A stretch of 64,000 nucleotides of DNA from Microbispora bryophytorum (GTDB taxonomy: Bacteria; Actinomycetota; Actinomycetes; Streptosporangiales; Streptosporangiaceae), in contig NZ_VIRL01000004.1 in NCBI RefSeq assembly GCF_006874465.1, positions 248,001 through 312,000 of the forward strand, given 5' to 3'. Positions 1-9,175 of this stretch are shown here, piece after piece; position 1 is the stretch's first letter, and every line of letters starts with the position of its first letter. The translations under genes were made by a program, and so were the position numbers. The notes under the pieces are model-generated. The model was not told the origin of the DNA and did not search any database. It was given only the letters and a program-made list of their open reading frames with translations.

Positions 1-1
1 C

Positions 2-52
2 ACGCGCACGAGACCTCCGGCCCCGCCGGCGCGTCGTCACCCGGCTCGATGA
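2..52 (+). CDS. Possible 3' end of an upstream gene (partial)
   Basis: An open frame enters from the left edge and stops with TGA at 50-52. The stop overlaps the ATG at 49 of the first histidine kinase as ATGA. The 16 visible codons are rich in Arg, Pro and Ala and show no domain. A response regulator would be the expected partner for the two kinases that follow, and neither has one inside the window, so this could be its tail. That is inference from the overlap only. Confidence 0.3.
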   Translation, partial: TRTRPPAPPARRHPAR

Positions 53-1548
53 GGCGTGAGAACGGATACCGGCGTCCGGACCGGCGGCGTCCGGACCGGC
101 GGCGGCCGGGCCTGCGGGGGGCGGGCCTGCGGGGGGCGGGCCTGTGGGCGCGCCTGGCGCCCCGCTCGATCCGAGGGCAGATGACCCTGCTGGTCACCAT
201 CATGACCGTCTTCACCCTCCTCCTGGAGGGCGGGGGGATGTACCTTCTGGCGAGAGCCGGGACCGTCGGACGGCGATGGGATCCCTGCGGCACCGCTGTC
301 ACGGGCGCCGAGAGTCGCCAGCCGGCGCACGGCCATGTGCGACATGCGGTGCAAGAGGGTGCGGTGCGGCAGGGTGCGCAACAGGGCGCGGTGCGACGGG
401 GCGCCGGCGGCGTCCGCCGGGTCACCGGTCTGCTGGCGGCCGGCCCCGCGGGGTCCTCACCGCCCGCCTCATGGGGAACGCCGCCCCGGACCTTTTCAGG
501 GGACCTCGAGCCGCGCACGGGCACCCCGCAGCCCACGCCGGCGTGTAGCGCCGTCTTCCCCGCCGGGTCCCGGGTGGTCGTCGAGGCGGGGCAGCCGCTG
601 CTGGGCCTCACGCCGCCCGGCTCACTCCCGTTGCTGGTGGCGCTGGAGACCGCCGAGCTGATCGCCCTGAACGCCTGGGTCACCTGGAAGGTGAGCAAAC
701 GGCTGCTCCGCCCCCTGGATGCGGTGGGCGCCGAACTCTCCCGGATCGACTTCGGCCACCTGGCCGCCGGTATCTCGGTGCCGAGGAGGGCGCAGGAGAT
801 CACCCGGTTGGGCCGTACGATCAACCAGGCTCTGGGGGGCGTGCATAAGGCCAAGGAAGAACTTGAGGAGCTCGCCCGCCGCCAACGGCGGTTCGCGTCG
901 GACGTCGCCCACGAACTGCGCACTCCCATCGCGGGGCTGAGGGTGCAACTGGAAGCGGCACAGCAGGATCCCGGCGAGGTGCCGCTGCCGGAGCTGCTCG
1001 AGACGTTGCTGGATCAGGTGGACCGGCTTCAGACGATCACCGAGGACATCCTGTCCATCGCTCGCATGCCCCACTGCCCACCCGCCGAGTGGCGGCAGCT
1101 CGACCTCGCGGCCCTGGTCAAGGCCGAGATCGCGCGACGTGCGGATCGGCACCCGGTGCGGCTCCGCATCACCCACGGGGCCACCGTCACCGCCGTACCG
1201 TCCCAGATCAGCCGGCTGCTCGCCAACCTGCTGAACAACGCGCAGCGGCACTCCAGCCGTGTGGTGTGTGTCGAAGTGCAGGCCGAGCCCACCGCGGTCG
1301 AGCTCGCGGTCAGCGACGACGGGCCGGGGATCGCCGAGGCCGACCGCGAGCAGGTGTTCCAACGCTTCACCCGGTTGGACGACGCCCGCCGGCTCGACCG
1401 CCACGGCACCGGACTGGGCCTGGCCATCGCCCGCGACATCGCCCAGGCGCATCAGGGGACCCTCCGCGTCGAAGAAAGCACAGCCGGCGGGGCGCGGTTC
1501 GTCCTGCGGCTGCCCCGAGTCCGGCCGACTGGGACGGGATCGTCATGA
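49..1548 (+). CDS. Sensor histidine kinase 1 of a tandem pair
   Basis: Membrane two-component sensor kinase, 499 aa. An Arg-rich N-terminus precedes a first membrane segment near residues 45-70. After a low-complexity outer region, a second segment near 190-220 leads into a HAMP linker. HisKA carries the H-box DVAHELRTP with phospho-accepting His288. The ATPase domain has an N-box (NLLNNAQRH), a DDGPGI G1 box and a GTGLGL G2 box, so the catalytic core looks intact. The start at 49 overlaps an upstream stop; an alternative ATG at 181 has a better ribosome site (GAGGG). The outer region, about residues 70-180, is Gly/Ala/Arg-rich and does not resemble a known sensor fold. The first 30 codons contain 15-bp tandem repeats. 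The stop overlaps the ATG of the second kinase, so the two are probably co-translated. The signal is unknown. Confidence 0.85.
   Translation: MRRENGYRRPDRRRPDRRRPGLRGAGLRGAGLWARLAPRSIRGQMTLLVTIMTVFTLLLEGGGMYLLARAGTVGRRWDPCGTAVTGAESRQPAHGHVRHAVQEGAVRQGAQQGAVRRGAGGVRRVTGLLAAGPAGSSPPASWGTPPRTFSGDLEPRTGTPQPTPACSAVFPAGSRVVVEAGQPLLGLTPPGSLPLLVALETAELIALNAWVTWKVSKRLLRPLDAVGAELSRIDFGHLAAGISVPRRAQEITRLGRTINQALGGVHKAKEELEELARRQRRFASDVAHELRTPIAGLRVQLEAAQQDPGEVPLPELLETLLDQVDRLQTITEDILSIARMPHCPPAEWRQLDLAALVKAEIARRADRHPVRLRITHGATVTAVPSQISRLLANLLNNAQRHSSRVVCVEVQAEPTAVELAVSDDGPGIAEADREQVFQRFTRLDDARRLDRHGTGLGLAIARDIAQAHQGTLRVEESTAGGARFVLRLPRVRPTGTGSS
74..146 (+). repeat. 15-bp tandem repeats in the kinase N-terminus
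   Basis: Two copies of a 15-bp unit (gtccggaccggcggc) at 74-103 are followed by two exact copies of another (gggcctgcggggggc) at 108-137 and a third degraded copy. They encode short Arg/Pro and Gly/Leu/Arg repeats ahead of the first membrane segment. Confidence 0.8.
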
Positions 1549-2930
1549 AGCTTGAAAACTGTTCGATCCGCGCCCGGCTGGCGCTGTTCGTCAGCATCGC
1601 GGTCAGCGTCCTCTGTATCGCGTTCTCCATCGTCCTGTTGTTCGCCCTCAACAAGATGGCCACCCAGAACCTCACCAAAGAGGTGACGGCGGTCGGCGAG
1701 TTGACCGCGTACGGCGTCGACCACGGCCAGCTCGTCAATCCGCTGCCGCCGATCCCGCAGAACCTGATCCGCCCCGTCCAGGTGGTCGACCCGCAGGGAC
1801 ATGTGGTCGCCGCGACCAGGGATTTGCAGCACCGGCCGCTCATGGCGCATTTCACGCCGAAAAGCCCCAGGCGGGTGGCGAGCGCCGTGGTCTGCAATTC
1901 CGTCTTTCCATCCAGCGGCTGCCACATCGTCGTCGCGCAACAGGTGTATCGCAACGGCGACTGGACCGTGTACAGCGCCGCACCGACGCTGCCGTTCTTC
2001 GTCTATCCGGGTATGGCGGCCCTTCTGGTCACGGGAACGGTCCTCTTCACAGGGGCGGTCGCCTACGGGGCGCGGCACACCGTCGCCAAATCGCTCAAAC
2101 CGGTGGACGCCATCCGGGCCCAGCTCGACCACATCCGGAGCACCAACCTGGGCCGCCGGGTTCCCGTCCCCAAGGTCAAGGACGAGATCTACCGGCTGGC
2201 CTGGAGCGTGAACGAGACGCTGGACCGCCTGGAGCACATGCTCGAACAGCAGCGGCGCTTCTGCGCCGACGCGTCCCATGAGCTTCGCACCCCGATCACC
2301 GCCATCCGCGTCCAGTTGGAGGACGCCCTCCGGGCGGCCGAAGGGGTCGACCTGAGCAAGCTGTGCGACGACGTCCTTCCGAGTGTGGAGCGTCTCCAGT
2401 CGATCACGACCGGTCTGCTGACGCTCACCCGGTTCGACGCCGGCGCCCCGTGTCCGCGACAGCCGGTCGACCTGGCCGAGCTCATCGCCCTGGAGCTGAG
2501 GAGCCACCAGGTGAGCAGGAGGGTCGTCCTCCAGCTGACACCCGGGGTGGTCGTCAACGGCGACCGGGCGCAGCTGCGGCAGTTGGTCTGCAACCTGATC
2601 CAGAACGCCCAGCGACACGCGTCCTCCACCGTCACGGTCACGCTCCGGTGCGAGGACGGCGACGCGCGCTCCGCGAAGGGCGTCGCGGCACTGGAGGTCC
2701 TCGACGACGGCGCCGGGATCGCCGTCGACCAGCGCGAGACGGTGTTCCAGCGCTTCACGCGGCTGGACAGCGCACGCAGCAGGGACGCCGGAGGGATCGG
2801 CCTCGGCCTCCCCATCGCCCGGCTGATCGCCGAACGCCACGAGGGCACCCTGACCATAAGGGACAGCGATCGAGGCGCCCGCTTCGTCGTGCGCCTCCCG
2901 CTGGACCCTCAGCCCGGGGACTGGCAGTGA
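1545..2930 (+). CDS. Sensor histidine kinase 2 of a tandem pair
   Basis: Second membrane sensor kinase, 461 aa. The ATG at 1545 overlaps the stop of the first kinase (ATGA). A first membrane segment lies at about residues 10-35. A periplasmic-side region of roughly 125 residues with two Cys follows, then a second segment near 160-185 and a HAMP linker. HisKA has the H-box DASHELRTP with His245. The ATPase domain has NLIQNAQRH, DDGAGI and GIGLGL, followed by a normal C-terminal strand. It resembles kinase 1 closely from HAMP onward but not in the outer region. The pair therefore looks like a duplication with diverged sensing domains, possibly sharing one response regulator or forming heterodimers. 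No response regulator follows it. Confidence 0.9.
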   Translation: MKLENCSIRARLALFVSIAVSVLCIAFSIVLLFALNKMATQNLTKEVTAVGELTAYGVDHGQLVNPLPPIPQNLIRPVQVVDPQGHVVAATRDLQHRPLMAHFTPKSPRRVASAVVCNSVFPSSGCHIVVAQQVYRNGDWTVYSAAPTLPFFVYPGMAALLVTGTVLFTGAVAYGARHTVAKSLKPVDAIRAQLDHIRSTNLGRRVPVPKVKDEIYRLAWSVNETLDRLEHMLEQQRRFCADASHELRTPITAIRVQLEDALRAAEGVDLSKLCDDVLPSVERLQSITTGLLTLTRFDAGAPCPRQPVDLAELIALELRSHQVSRRVVLQLTPGVVVNGDRAQLRQLVCNLIQNAQRHASSTVTVTLRCEDGDARSAKGVAALEVLDDGAGIAVDQRETVFQRFTRLDSARSRDAGGIGLGLPIARLIAERHEGTLTIRDSDRGARFVVRLPLDPQPGDWQ

Positions 2931-2995
2931 AGATGGAGACGGACGCCCCGGCCACCTGACGCGGCCGCGCCTCGCCGCTCCGGCCGTGCCCGCCT

Positions 2996-3715
2996 TCATC
3001 CGTCGCCGGCGGAGCCGTTCCTCTCGCGGTCCCGCGCGGCGCCGGCGAGCAGCATGTCCAGCGCGGCGGGGTAGGCGCTGTCGTTCATGTCGGCCACCAG
3101 CAGGGGCGCGACCGCCGCGATGTTGGGGTGGCCCGCGGGGGACAGGCGGGCGTAGGTCGCCTGCCACATCTCCTCGTCCGCCCTGCGCGCCTGCTCCGGC
3201 AGCGCGAGGGACGCCGCGTCCAGCGCGGCGAAGGCCAGCGTCATGTCGATGAAGGCGTGATAGACGCGGACCGCCGCACGGTCGGGGAAACCGGCGCCGC
3301 GCAGCCGCCCGAGGATCGCCTCGTCGGCGGCGATCTCGTGGGACTTGCCGCTGATGCGGCTGGCGGTCAGCACCGCGGCCTGGGGGTGTTCGAGGTAGGC
3401 GGCGTGGATGCGCAGGCCCAGCTCGCGGAGGTCGGCGCGCCAGTCGCCGGTGGCGTGCCAGCCGTCCATGGCCCGGCCGATGAGCATGTCGCCGATGGCC
3501 AGGGTCAGGTCGTCGATGCCCGCGAAGTAGCGGTAGAGCGTGCTGGGGTCGGCGCCGAGTGCGATGCCGAGCCGCCGTACGGACAGTCCGGCGGCGCCGT
3601 GCTCACGCAGCATGCGCAGCGCGGTCCGCACGATCAGGTCCTCGGAGAGAACAACCCCGTTCTTCGTCGGGCGGCGCCGCCGGCGCGCCGACTCGGAAAC
3701 CACCGGCTTGGGCAC
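2996..3715 (-). CDS. TetR family transcriptional regulator
   Basis: One-component repressor of 239 aa. The GTG at 3715 was chosen because GGAGAGGAG sits just upstream of it; the frame stays open further upstream without a site. The N-terminal helix-turn-helix spans about residues 20-65, with GLSVRRLGIALGADPSTLYRYF as the recognition region. The C-terminal part resembles the ligand-binding domain of actinobacterial TetR proteins. It is transcribed divergently from the saccharopine-dehydrogenase-like gene across 113 bp, so it probably controls that gene and itself. The ligand cannot be read from the sequence. Confidence 0.88.
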   Translation of the reverse strand: MPKPVVSESARRRRRPTKNGVVLSEDLIVRTALRMLREHGAAGLSVRRLGIALGADPSTLYRYFAGIDDLTLAIGDMLIGRAMDGWHATGDWRADLRELGLRIHAAYLEHPQAAVLTASRISGKSHEIAADEAILGRLRGAGFPDRAAVRVYHAFIDMTLAFAALDAASLALPEQARRADEEMWQATYARLSPAGHPNIAAVAPLLVADMNDSAYPAALDMLLAGAARDRERNGSAGDG

Positions 3716-3754
3716 TGTGCTCTCCTCTCCGGCCGCCACCTTATGCCAACACCA

Positions 3755-3784
3755 TTGACGTTCTGTACGGCGGTGACATTGGAT
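3755..3784 (+). promoter_or_regulatory. Possible promoter of the reductase gene
   Basis: TTGACG at 3755-3760 is followed after an 18-base spacer by TTGGAT at 3779-3784. The first hexamer is good and the second weak. It lies 45 bases before the ATG at 3829, inside the region shared with the TetR gene. Confidence 0.35.
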
Positions 3785-3828
3785 CGGGTCCATCAAAGGG
3801 GTCTTTGTCCTCAAAAGGGAGCTTTGTC

Positions 3829-5052
3829 ATGCGTGTTCTGCTCGTCGGCGCGGGAGGGGTGGGCACCGCGATCACCCGCATCGCGGCCCGCCGGTCCTTC
3901 TTCGCGCACATGGTCGTCGCCGACTACGACCTGTCCCGGGCCGAGGCGGCCGTCGGCGCGCTGGGGGAGGCGGGCGCCCGGTTCACCGCCCGGCGGGTGG
4001 ACGCTAGCGACGAGGCCGCGGTGGCGGCACTGCTGGCCGAGCACCGCTGCGACGTCCTGCTCAACGCCACCGACCCGCGGTTCGTGATGCCGCTGTTCCG
4101 GGCGGCGCTGTCGGCCGGCGTGCACTACCTGGACATGGCGATGTCGTTGTCGCGGCCGCATCCGCAGCGCCCGCACGAGGCGTGCGGTGTCAAGCTGGGG
4201 GACGCCCAGTTCGAGATGGCCGCCGAGTGGGAGAAGGCGGGACGGCTCGCGCTGGTCGGCATCGGGGTGGAGCCGGGGCTGTCGGACGTCTTCGCCCGAT
4301 ACGCCGCCGACGAACTGTTCGACCACATCGAGGAGATCGGCATCCGCGACGGCGCCGACCTCACCGTCGACGGGTACGACTTCGCGCCCTCGTTCAGCAT
4401 CTGGACCACCATCGAGGAGTGCCTCAACCCGCCGGTCGTCTACGAGGCCGGCCGGGGCTGGTTCACCACCCCGCCCTTCAGCGAGCCGGAGGTGTTCGAC
4501 TTCCCCGAGGGCATCGGCCCGGTCGAGTGCGTCAACGTCGAGCACGAAGAGGTCCTGCTCGTGCCCCGCTGGATCGACGCCGAGCGGGTGACCTTCAAAT
4601 ATGGACTGGGCGAGCGCTTCATCGGCACGCTGCGGACCCTGCATCTGCTGGGGCTGGACCGCACCGAGCCGGTCGAGGTCGTCGCCGAGGGCGGCGCCGT
4701 CGTCAGGGTGTCCCCGCGCGACGCGGTCGCGGCGTGCCTGCCCGACCCGGCGACCCTCGGGGATCGCATGCACGGCAAGACGTGCGCCGGCACCTGGGTC
4801 AAGGGCACCAAGGACGGCAGCCCGCGCGAGGTCTACCTCTACCACGTGGTCGACAACCAGTGGTCCATGCGCGAGTACGGCTCCCAGGCGGTGGTGTGGC
4901 AGACTGCGGTCAACCCGGTGGCGGCGCTCGAACTGATGGCCGCCGGCGCCTGGTCCGGCACCGGGGTCCTGGGCCCCGAAGCCCTGCCGCCCCGGCCGTT
5001 CCTCGACCTGCTCACCGCGTACGGCACCCCGTGGGGCCTGCGGGAGAAGTAG
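3829..5052 (+). CDS. Saccharopine dehydrogenase-like NAD(P)-dependent oxidoreductase
   Basis: Cytoplasmic reductase of 407 aa. A Rossmann fold opens the protein (LLVGAGGVGTAI, residues 4-15), followed by the conserved LLNATDP and the ALSAGVHYLDMA segment typical of the saccharopine/carboxynorspermidine dehydrogenase family. The C-terminal half is the substrate and dimerisation part, with GTWVKGTKDG near residue 320. The ATG at 3829 follows AAAGGGAG. Family members oxidise or form secondary amines joining an amino acid or polyamine to a keto acid or aldehyde; the real substrate is unknown. The divergent TetR gene suggests that the substrate or product is the inducer. Confidence 0.85.
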   Translation: MRVLLVGAGGVGTAITRIAARRSFFAHMVVADYDLSRAEAAVGALGEAGARFTARRVDASDEAAVAALLAEHRCDVLLNATDPRFVMPLFRAALSAGVHYLDMAMSLSRPHPQRPHEACGVKLGDAQFEMAAEWEKAGRLALVGIGVEPGLSDVFARYAADELFDHIEEIGIRDGADLTVDGYDFAPSFSIWTTIEECLNPPVVYEAGRGWFTTPPFSEPEVFDFPEGIGPVECVNVEHEEVLLVPRWIDAERVTFKYGLGERFIGTLRTLHLLGLDRTEPVEVVAEGGAVVRVSPRDAVAACLPDPATLGDRMHGKTCAGTWVKGTKDGSPREVYLYHVVDNQWSMREYGSQAVVWQTAVNPVAALELMAAGAWSGTGVLGPEALPPRPFLDLLTAYGTPWGLREK

Positions 5053-5077
5053 GCGGCCACCACGGCTGGACGGGAAC

Positions 5078-5143
5078 GGCCCGCCCGCGACGAGGCACGG
5101 CCCTGCCTGCGACGAGGCACGGCCCCGCCCGCGACGAGGCGCG
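5078..5143. repeat. 22-bp tandem repeat between convergent genes
   Basis: Three near-identical 22-bp units (core cgacgaggcacggcc) lie at 5078-5099, 5100-5121 and 5122-5143, between the reductase stop and the EF-G paralogue stop. No coding role is apparent. Confidence 0.75.
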
Positions 5144-5164
5144 GACGGGACCGCGGCGAGGTGC

Positions 5165-7234
5165 CTATCGCGTGAGGTCCGCGGCGGAACCGGTCACCTG
5201 GGCGTAGCCCGCGGGGCGGCTGGTGAAGTCGCCCCTGCCCTGGGTCCGGCCGCGCAGCCGGGTCGCGTACCCGAACAGCTCGGCCAGCGGCACGGTCGCG
5301 GTGACCACGACGGCGCCCGCCCGCGCCTCCGAACCGCCGACCCGGCCGCGCCTGGCCGCGAGGTCGCCCAGAACTCCGCCGACGGCCTCCTCGGGCACCG
5401 TGACCGTGACCTCGGCCAGCGGCTCCAGCAGAGCCATCTCACCGGCACGCAGTGCCTCCCTCAGCGCGAGCCGCCCGGCCGTGCGGAACGCCATCTCCGA
5501 GGAGTCCTTCGGGTGGGTCGTGCCGTCGGTCAGCGTGACCCGAAGGCCGGTCACCGGATGGCCACCGAGCGGGCCCTCGGCGATGGCGTCCCGGCAGCCG
5601 GCCTCCACCGCGCCGACGTACTCGCGCGGCACCCGGCCGCCGGTGACCGTGGACCGGAACACGAAGCCGGCGTCGTGCTCCAGCGGTTCCACGTCGAGCA
5701 CGACGTGGGCGAACTGCCCGGCGCCGCCGTCCTGCTTGACGTGCCGGTACAGCAGCCCGGACACCCCGCGGACGACCGTCTCCCGGTAGGCGACCCGGGG
5801 CCGTCCGACGGCGACGTCGAGCCCGTGGGCGCGGCGGAGCTTGTCCACCGCGACCTCCAGGTGCAACTCGCCCATCCCCGACAGCAGCGTCTGGCCGGTC
5901 TCGGGATCGGCGCGGACCGACAGCGACGGGTCCTCGTCGGTCATCCGGGCCAGCGCGGTCGCGAGCCGCCCGGCGTCCCCGCTGCCGCGCGACTCGACGG
6001 CCACGGAGACCACCGGCGAGGCCGTGACCGGCGGCTCGAGCACCAGCGGCGCCCCGGGGGCGCAGAGGGTTGCTCCGGCGCGGGCCGCCTTGACCCCGGC
6101 GACCGCGACGATGTCCCCGGCCGTGGCCCGGTCCGTCTCGGTGTGCCGGTCGGCCTGCACCCGGAGGATGCGTCCGATCCGCTCGGTGCGCCGGGCGCCG
6201 GCGTCCAGCACGACGTCTCCCCTTCTGATCGTTCCCGAGTACACCCGCAGGTAGGTCAGCCGTCCGGTGGGGGCGGCGTGCACCTTGAAGACCAGCGCGG
6301 CGAACGGCGCCGCCGGGTCGGCGGGCCGCTCCTGCCCGGATCCCTCCCACTCGGCGCGTACGGGCGGCACGTCGGGCGGCGCGGGCAGGTAGTCGACGAC
6401 GGCGTCCAGCAGCGGTTCGACACCCCGGTTGCGGTACGCCGACCCGCACAGCACCACCACCGCCTCGCCACGCAGGGTCAGGTCCCGCAGGGCGGCGGTC
6501 AGGGTCGGCGCCGAGATCTCCGGACGGGCGCAGAACTCCTCCAGCGCCGCCGGATGAAGCTCGGCCGCCGTCTCCTCCAGCAGGCGTCGGCGTCGGCGGG
6601 CCTCGTCCCCGAGGGCTTCCGGCACCGGGCCCTCCGTGACCGTGTCACGGCCGGCGTCCCAGACCAGCGACCGCATCCGCAGCAGGTCCACCACGCCGGT
6701 GAACCCGTCCTCCCGCCCGATGGGCAGCTGGACGACCAGCGGGGTGACCCGCAACCGCTCGCGGATCGACTCGACCGCCGCGTCGAGGTCGGCCCCGGCG
6801 CGGTCCATCTTGTTGACGAACGCGATGCGCGGCACGCCGTACCGGTCGGCCTGCCGCCACACCGACTCGCTCTGCGGCTCCACGCCGGCGACGGCGTCGA
6901 ACACCGCGACCGCGCCGTCGAGCACCCGCAGCGACCGCTCCACCTCGTCGGAGAAGTCCACGTGACCCGGGGTGTCGATCAGGTTGATCCGGTGGCCGTC
7001 CCACAGGCAGCTCACGGCCGCGGCGAAGATGGTGATCCCCCGGTCGCGCTCCAGGGGGTCGAAATCGGTGACGGTGGTCCCCTCGTGCACCTCGCCGCGC
7101 CGGTGGACGGCGCCGGTGAGGTAGAGGACCCGTTCGGTGACGGTGGTCTTGCCCGCGTCGACGTGGGCGAGGATGCCCAGGTTGCGGATGCCGGTCAGCG
7201 GGACGGGGTGATTGCGGTTCAGGTCGGCGCGCAT
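5165..7234 (-). CDS. Elongation factor G paralogue (EF-G-like GTPase)
   Basis: Translational GTPase of 689 aa. G1 is AHVDAGKTT, the switch I region is ERDRGITI, G3 is DTPGHVDF and G4 is NKMD, so GTP binding and hydrolysis look intact. Domain II, domain III and the domain IV decoding-site tip follow; the tip keeps the His in [11 protein letters not shown] and has a GGAGQFA loop where canonical EF-G has GGRGQYG. The segment [21 protein letters not shown] fits the second EF-G copy of actinobacteria better than the housekeeping one. No rpsL, rpsG or tuf lies nearby, which argues the same. ATG at 7234 is preferred because GAAGGG lies seven bases before it; ATG at 7240 is possible. A ribosome-protection role against an antibiotic is conceivable but unsupported. 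Confidence 0.88.
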   Translation of the reverse strand: MRADLNRNHPVPLTGIRNLGILAHVDAGKTTVTERVLYLTGAVHRRGEVHEGTTVTDFDPLERDRGITIFAAAVSCLWDGHRINLIDTPGHVDFSDEVERSLRVLDGAVAVFDAVAGVEPQSESVWRQADRYGVPRIAFVNKMDRAGADLDAAVESIRERLRVTPLVVQLPIGREDGFTGVVDLLRMRSLVWDAGRDTVTEGPVPEALGDEARRRRRLLEETAAELHPAALEEFCARPEISAPTLTAALRDLTLRGEAVVVLCGSAYRNRGVEPLLDAVVDYLPAPPDVPPVRAEWEGSGQERPADPAAPFAALVFKVHAAPTGRLTYLRVYSGTIRRGDVVLDAGARRTERIGRILRVQADRHTETDRATAGDIVAVAGVKAARAGATLCAPGAPLVLEPPVTASPVVSVAVESRGSGDAGRLATALARMTDEDPSLSVRADPETGQTLLSGMGELHLEVAVDKLRRAHGLDVAVGRPRVAYRETVVRGVSGLLYRHVKQDGGAGQFAHVVLDVEPLEHDAGFVFRSTVTGGRVPREYVGAVEAGCRDAIAEGPLGGHPVTGLRVTLTDGTTHPKDSSEMAFRTAGRLALREALRAGEMALLEPLAEVTVTVPEEAVGGVLGDLAARRGRVGGSEARAGAVVVTATVPLAELFGYATRLRGRTQGRGDFTSRPAGYAQVTGSAADLTR

Positions 7235-7931
7235 GGCCATGCCCTTCGGAGGGTTCCTACGGTGGCGGGGCGCGATTGGCCTGACGAGAAGAACCGGCCG
7301 GATCCAGGCCGGGCGCGGCCCCTGGGCGGACACCGTTCGAGGACCGCCGGGGCGACCAGCGACCAGCGAGCGGCGGGCGGTGTGCGGAGCGGCGCACGCG
7401 GGGTTCGGCGTGCGGGCCATGTGCGGGGCCGCATGCTGTCTCACGTGCGGTTTCACGTGCGCCTTCGAACATGGCGCCGGAGCGGCGTCAACGCCGCCGG
7501 TGAAACGGCTTCAGTGCCCGCTTTGCCCTTACCAGGGGGCGAAGTTCGTCAGGAACGTCCGATGGCGGCCGCGCGGCCGGCATCGGAGAGCGACGTAGAC
7601 ACCAGGATCACCTCGTGCCGTGACCGGAGGACGACGACCGCGATGCGCTGATGCACGGTCAACTCCCCTCTCTTCGGCCGAGGCGCGCCGCGTCGTGGCG
7701 GCGCGCGTGATCAGTGGCGAGTGTACGGAAACCGCTCGTGGCCGGAAAGGGGTTTTCCGCTTCGCCGGGCCCGCCCCCGCACGCGGCCTGCACGCGGTCC
7801 CACACGCCGCGGTCCCACACGCCGCGGTGCCACACGCCGCGGTCGCACACACGGAGCGCCCCGGCGGGCGACGCGGGAAACGCGGCAGGGAGGATCTGAC
7901 GGAGACTTCCACAGGATCTTTAGGAGAACGC
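7235..7931. other. Non-coding stretch between divergent genes
   Basis: About 700 bases lie between the EF-G-like start (minus) and the phosphotransferase start (plus). Open frames here are composition artefacts with Arg/Pro/Ala-rich translations and no ribosome site. The only clear structure is the 15-bp repeat at 7801-7845. Promoters for both flanking genes should lie here, but I cannot pick confident hexamers. Confidence 0.6.
7801..7845. repeat. 15-bp tandem repeat, intergenic
   Basis: Three copies of cacacgccgcggtcc or a one-base variant lie head to tail, 87 bases upstream of the phosphotransferase start. Confidence 0.85.
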
Positions 7932-8933
7932 ATGCAGGTCCACGACCTGTCCGGTGGCGGCGACGTCCTCGCCCGCGTCGAGGGGGTCGCCCGCCGTGCC
8001 CTTCGACGCTACGACGTTTCCCCCGGCGCCTCCGTGACGCTGCTCAACGTCTCGGAGAACGCGACCTTCATGGTTGGCGACGGTGAATGCCGGATGATCC
8101 TGCGGGTCCACCGGCTCGGCTACCACTCGCTGGAGGCCATCGTCAGCGAGCTCGCCTGGCTCGACGCGCTGCGCGACGAGGCCGGGATCGTCACGCCGCG
8201 CGTGCTGCCCGCCCGCGACGGGTCGCGCGTCGTCGCCGTGCGGGAACCGGGATCCGAACCCCGTCACTGTGTGATGTTCGAGTTCCTGCCCGGCGCCGAG
8301 CCGGCCGAGGACCGGCTGGTGGAGGACTTCGAACGGCTGGGCGCGCTAACCGCCCGCATGCACCGCCACGCCCGCGCCTGGGCGAGGCCGGCGTCATTCA
8401 CCCGCTTCCACTGGGACCTGGACGCCGCCTTCGGCCCGCGGGCGCGGTGGGGCAGGTGGCAGGACGGCGTCGGCGTGGACCGGGAGGCGCACGCCGTGCT
8501 CGCCCGGCTGGAGGCCGAGCTGCGCCGCAGGCTGGAGCGGTTCGGCAAGGGCCCCGACCGGTACGGGCTCATCCACGCCGACCTGCGCCTGGCCAACCTC
8601 CTCGTGGACGGCCGGGCGGGAACCAGCGTCATCGACTTCGACGACTGCGGCTTCGGCTGGTACCTCTACGACTTCGGCGCCGCCGTCAGCTTCATCGAGC
8701 ACCGGCCGGAGGTGCCGCACATGGCGGAGTCGTGGGCGCGCGGCTACCGGTCCCTGCTCGACCTCCCGAAGGAGGACGAGGCCGAGATCTGGACGTTCAT
8801 CATGTTCCGCCGCCTCCTTCTCGTCGCGTGGATCGGCTCCCATTCGGCCGCCGACATCGCCGGGGAGCTCGGCGCCGGCTACACCCAGGGCAGTTGCGAG
8901 CTGGCCGAGCGCTATCTCGGCGGCTCACTCTGA
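7932..8933 (+). CDS. APH/homoserine kinase-type phosphotransferase
   Basis: Cytoplasmic kinase of 333 aa with the aminoglycoside-phosphotransferase fold. The catalytic loop is IHADLRLANLL and the metal-binding segment is IDFDDCGFGW, so both the catalytic Asp and the Mg-binding Asp are present. N-terminal strands contain the MILRVHR lysine-loop equivalent. The length and the WYLYDFG segment resemble the SrkA/homoserine kinase type II branch rather than true aminoglycoside resistance enzymes. The ATG at 7932 has AGGAGA upstream; a longer open frame to 7620 is repeat-rich and unlikely to be translated. The substrate is unknown. Confidence 0.85.
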   Translation: MQVHDLSGGGDVLARVEGVARRALRRYDVSPGASVTLLNVSENATFMVGDGECRMILRVHRLGYHSLEAIVSELAWLDALRDEAGIVTPRVLPARDGSRVVAVREPGSEPRHCVMFEFLPGAEPAEDRLVEDFERLGALTARMHRHARAWARPASFTRFHWDLDAAFGPRARWGRWQDGVGVDREAHAVLARLEAELRRRLERFGKGPDRYGLIHADLRLANLLVDGRAGTSVIDFDDCGFGWYLYDFGAAVSFIEHRPEVPHMAESWARGYRSLLDLPKEDEAEIWTFIMFRRLLLVAWIGSHSAADIAGELGAGYTQGSCELAERYLGGSL

Positions 8934-9067
8934 GGAGTCTTCCTCGCAGGTCGTGGACCCGGCCTGGTCCTGCCCGAAGCGCAGGATGCGATGATCGGGG
9001 TGTGATTCAATCGGGCCGACCCATGCTCTGCCATGGTTCGTCCCCGTGCGGCGGAAAGGGTGAGCAG

Positions 9068-9175
9068 GTGTCCCGCGACCCGGATGGCGAAAGCGCGGTC
9101 GAGGTGGTGCGGCGGGAGGTCCTTCGGCTCATCACGAGCGGCCGGTTCGCGGGCTTCCCGGAGGTGACGGGGTGA
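9068..9175 (+). CDS. Small ORF coupled to the isomerase gene
   Basis: A 35-codon frame starts at GTG 9068 behind GGAAAGG and ends with TGA at 9173-9175, overlapping the GTG start of the next gene as GTGA. The product is a short charged helix-like peptide (ESAVEVVRREVLRLITSGRF) ending in FPEVTG. GTG at 9002 and ATG at 9023 are alternative in-frame starts. I do not recognise it. The overlap suggests translational coupling; it could be a leader ORF or a true small protein. Confidence 0.4.
   Translation: MSRDPDGESAVEVVRREVLRLITSGRFAGFPEVTG

Noticed and set aside
7790..7850. CRISPR array
   Set aside because: Units are 15 bp, directly adjacent and without spacers; no cas gene is in the window.
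7620..7931. N-terminal extension of the phosphotransferase frame
   Set aside because: It crosses the 15-bp repeat, encodes Arg/Ala/Pro-rich sequence without homology, and the ATG at 7932 has a strong ribosome site.
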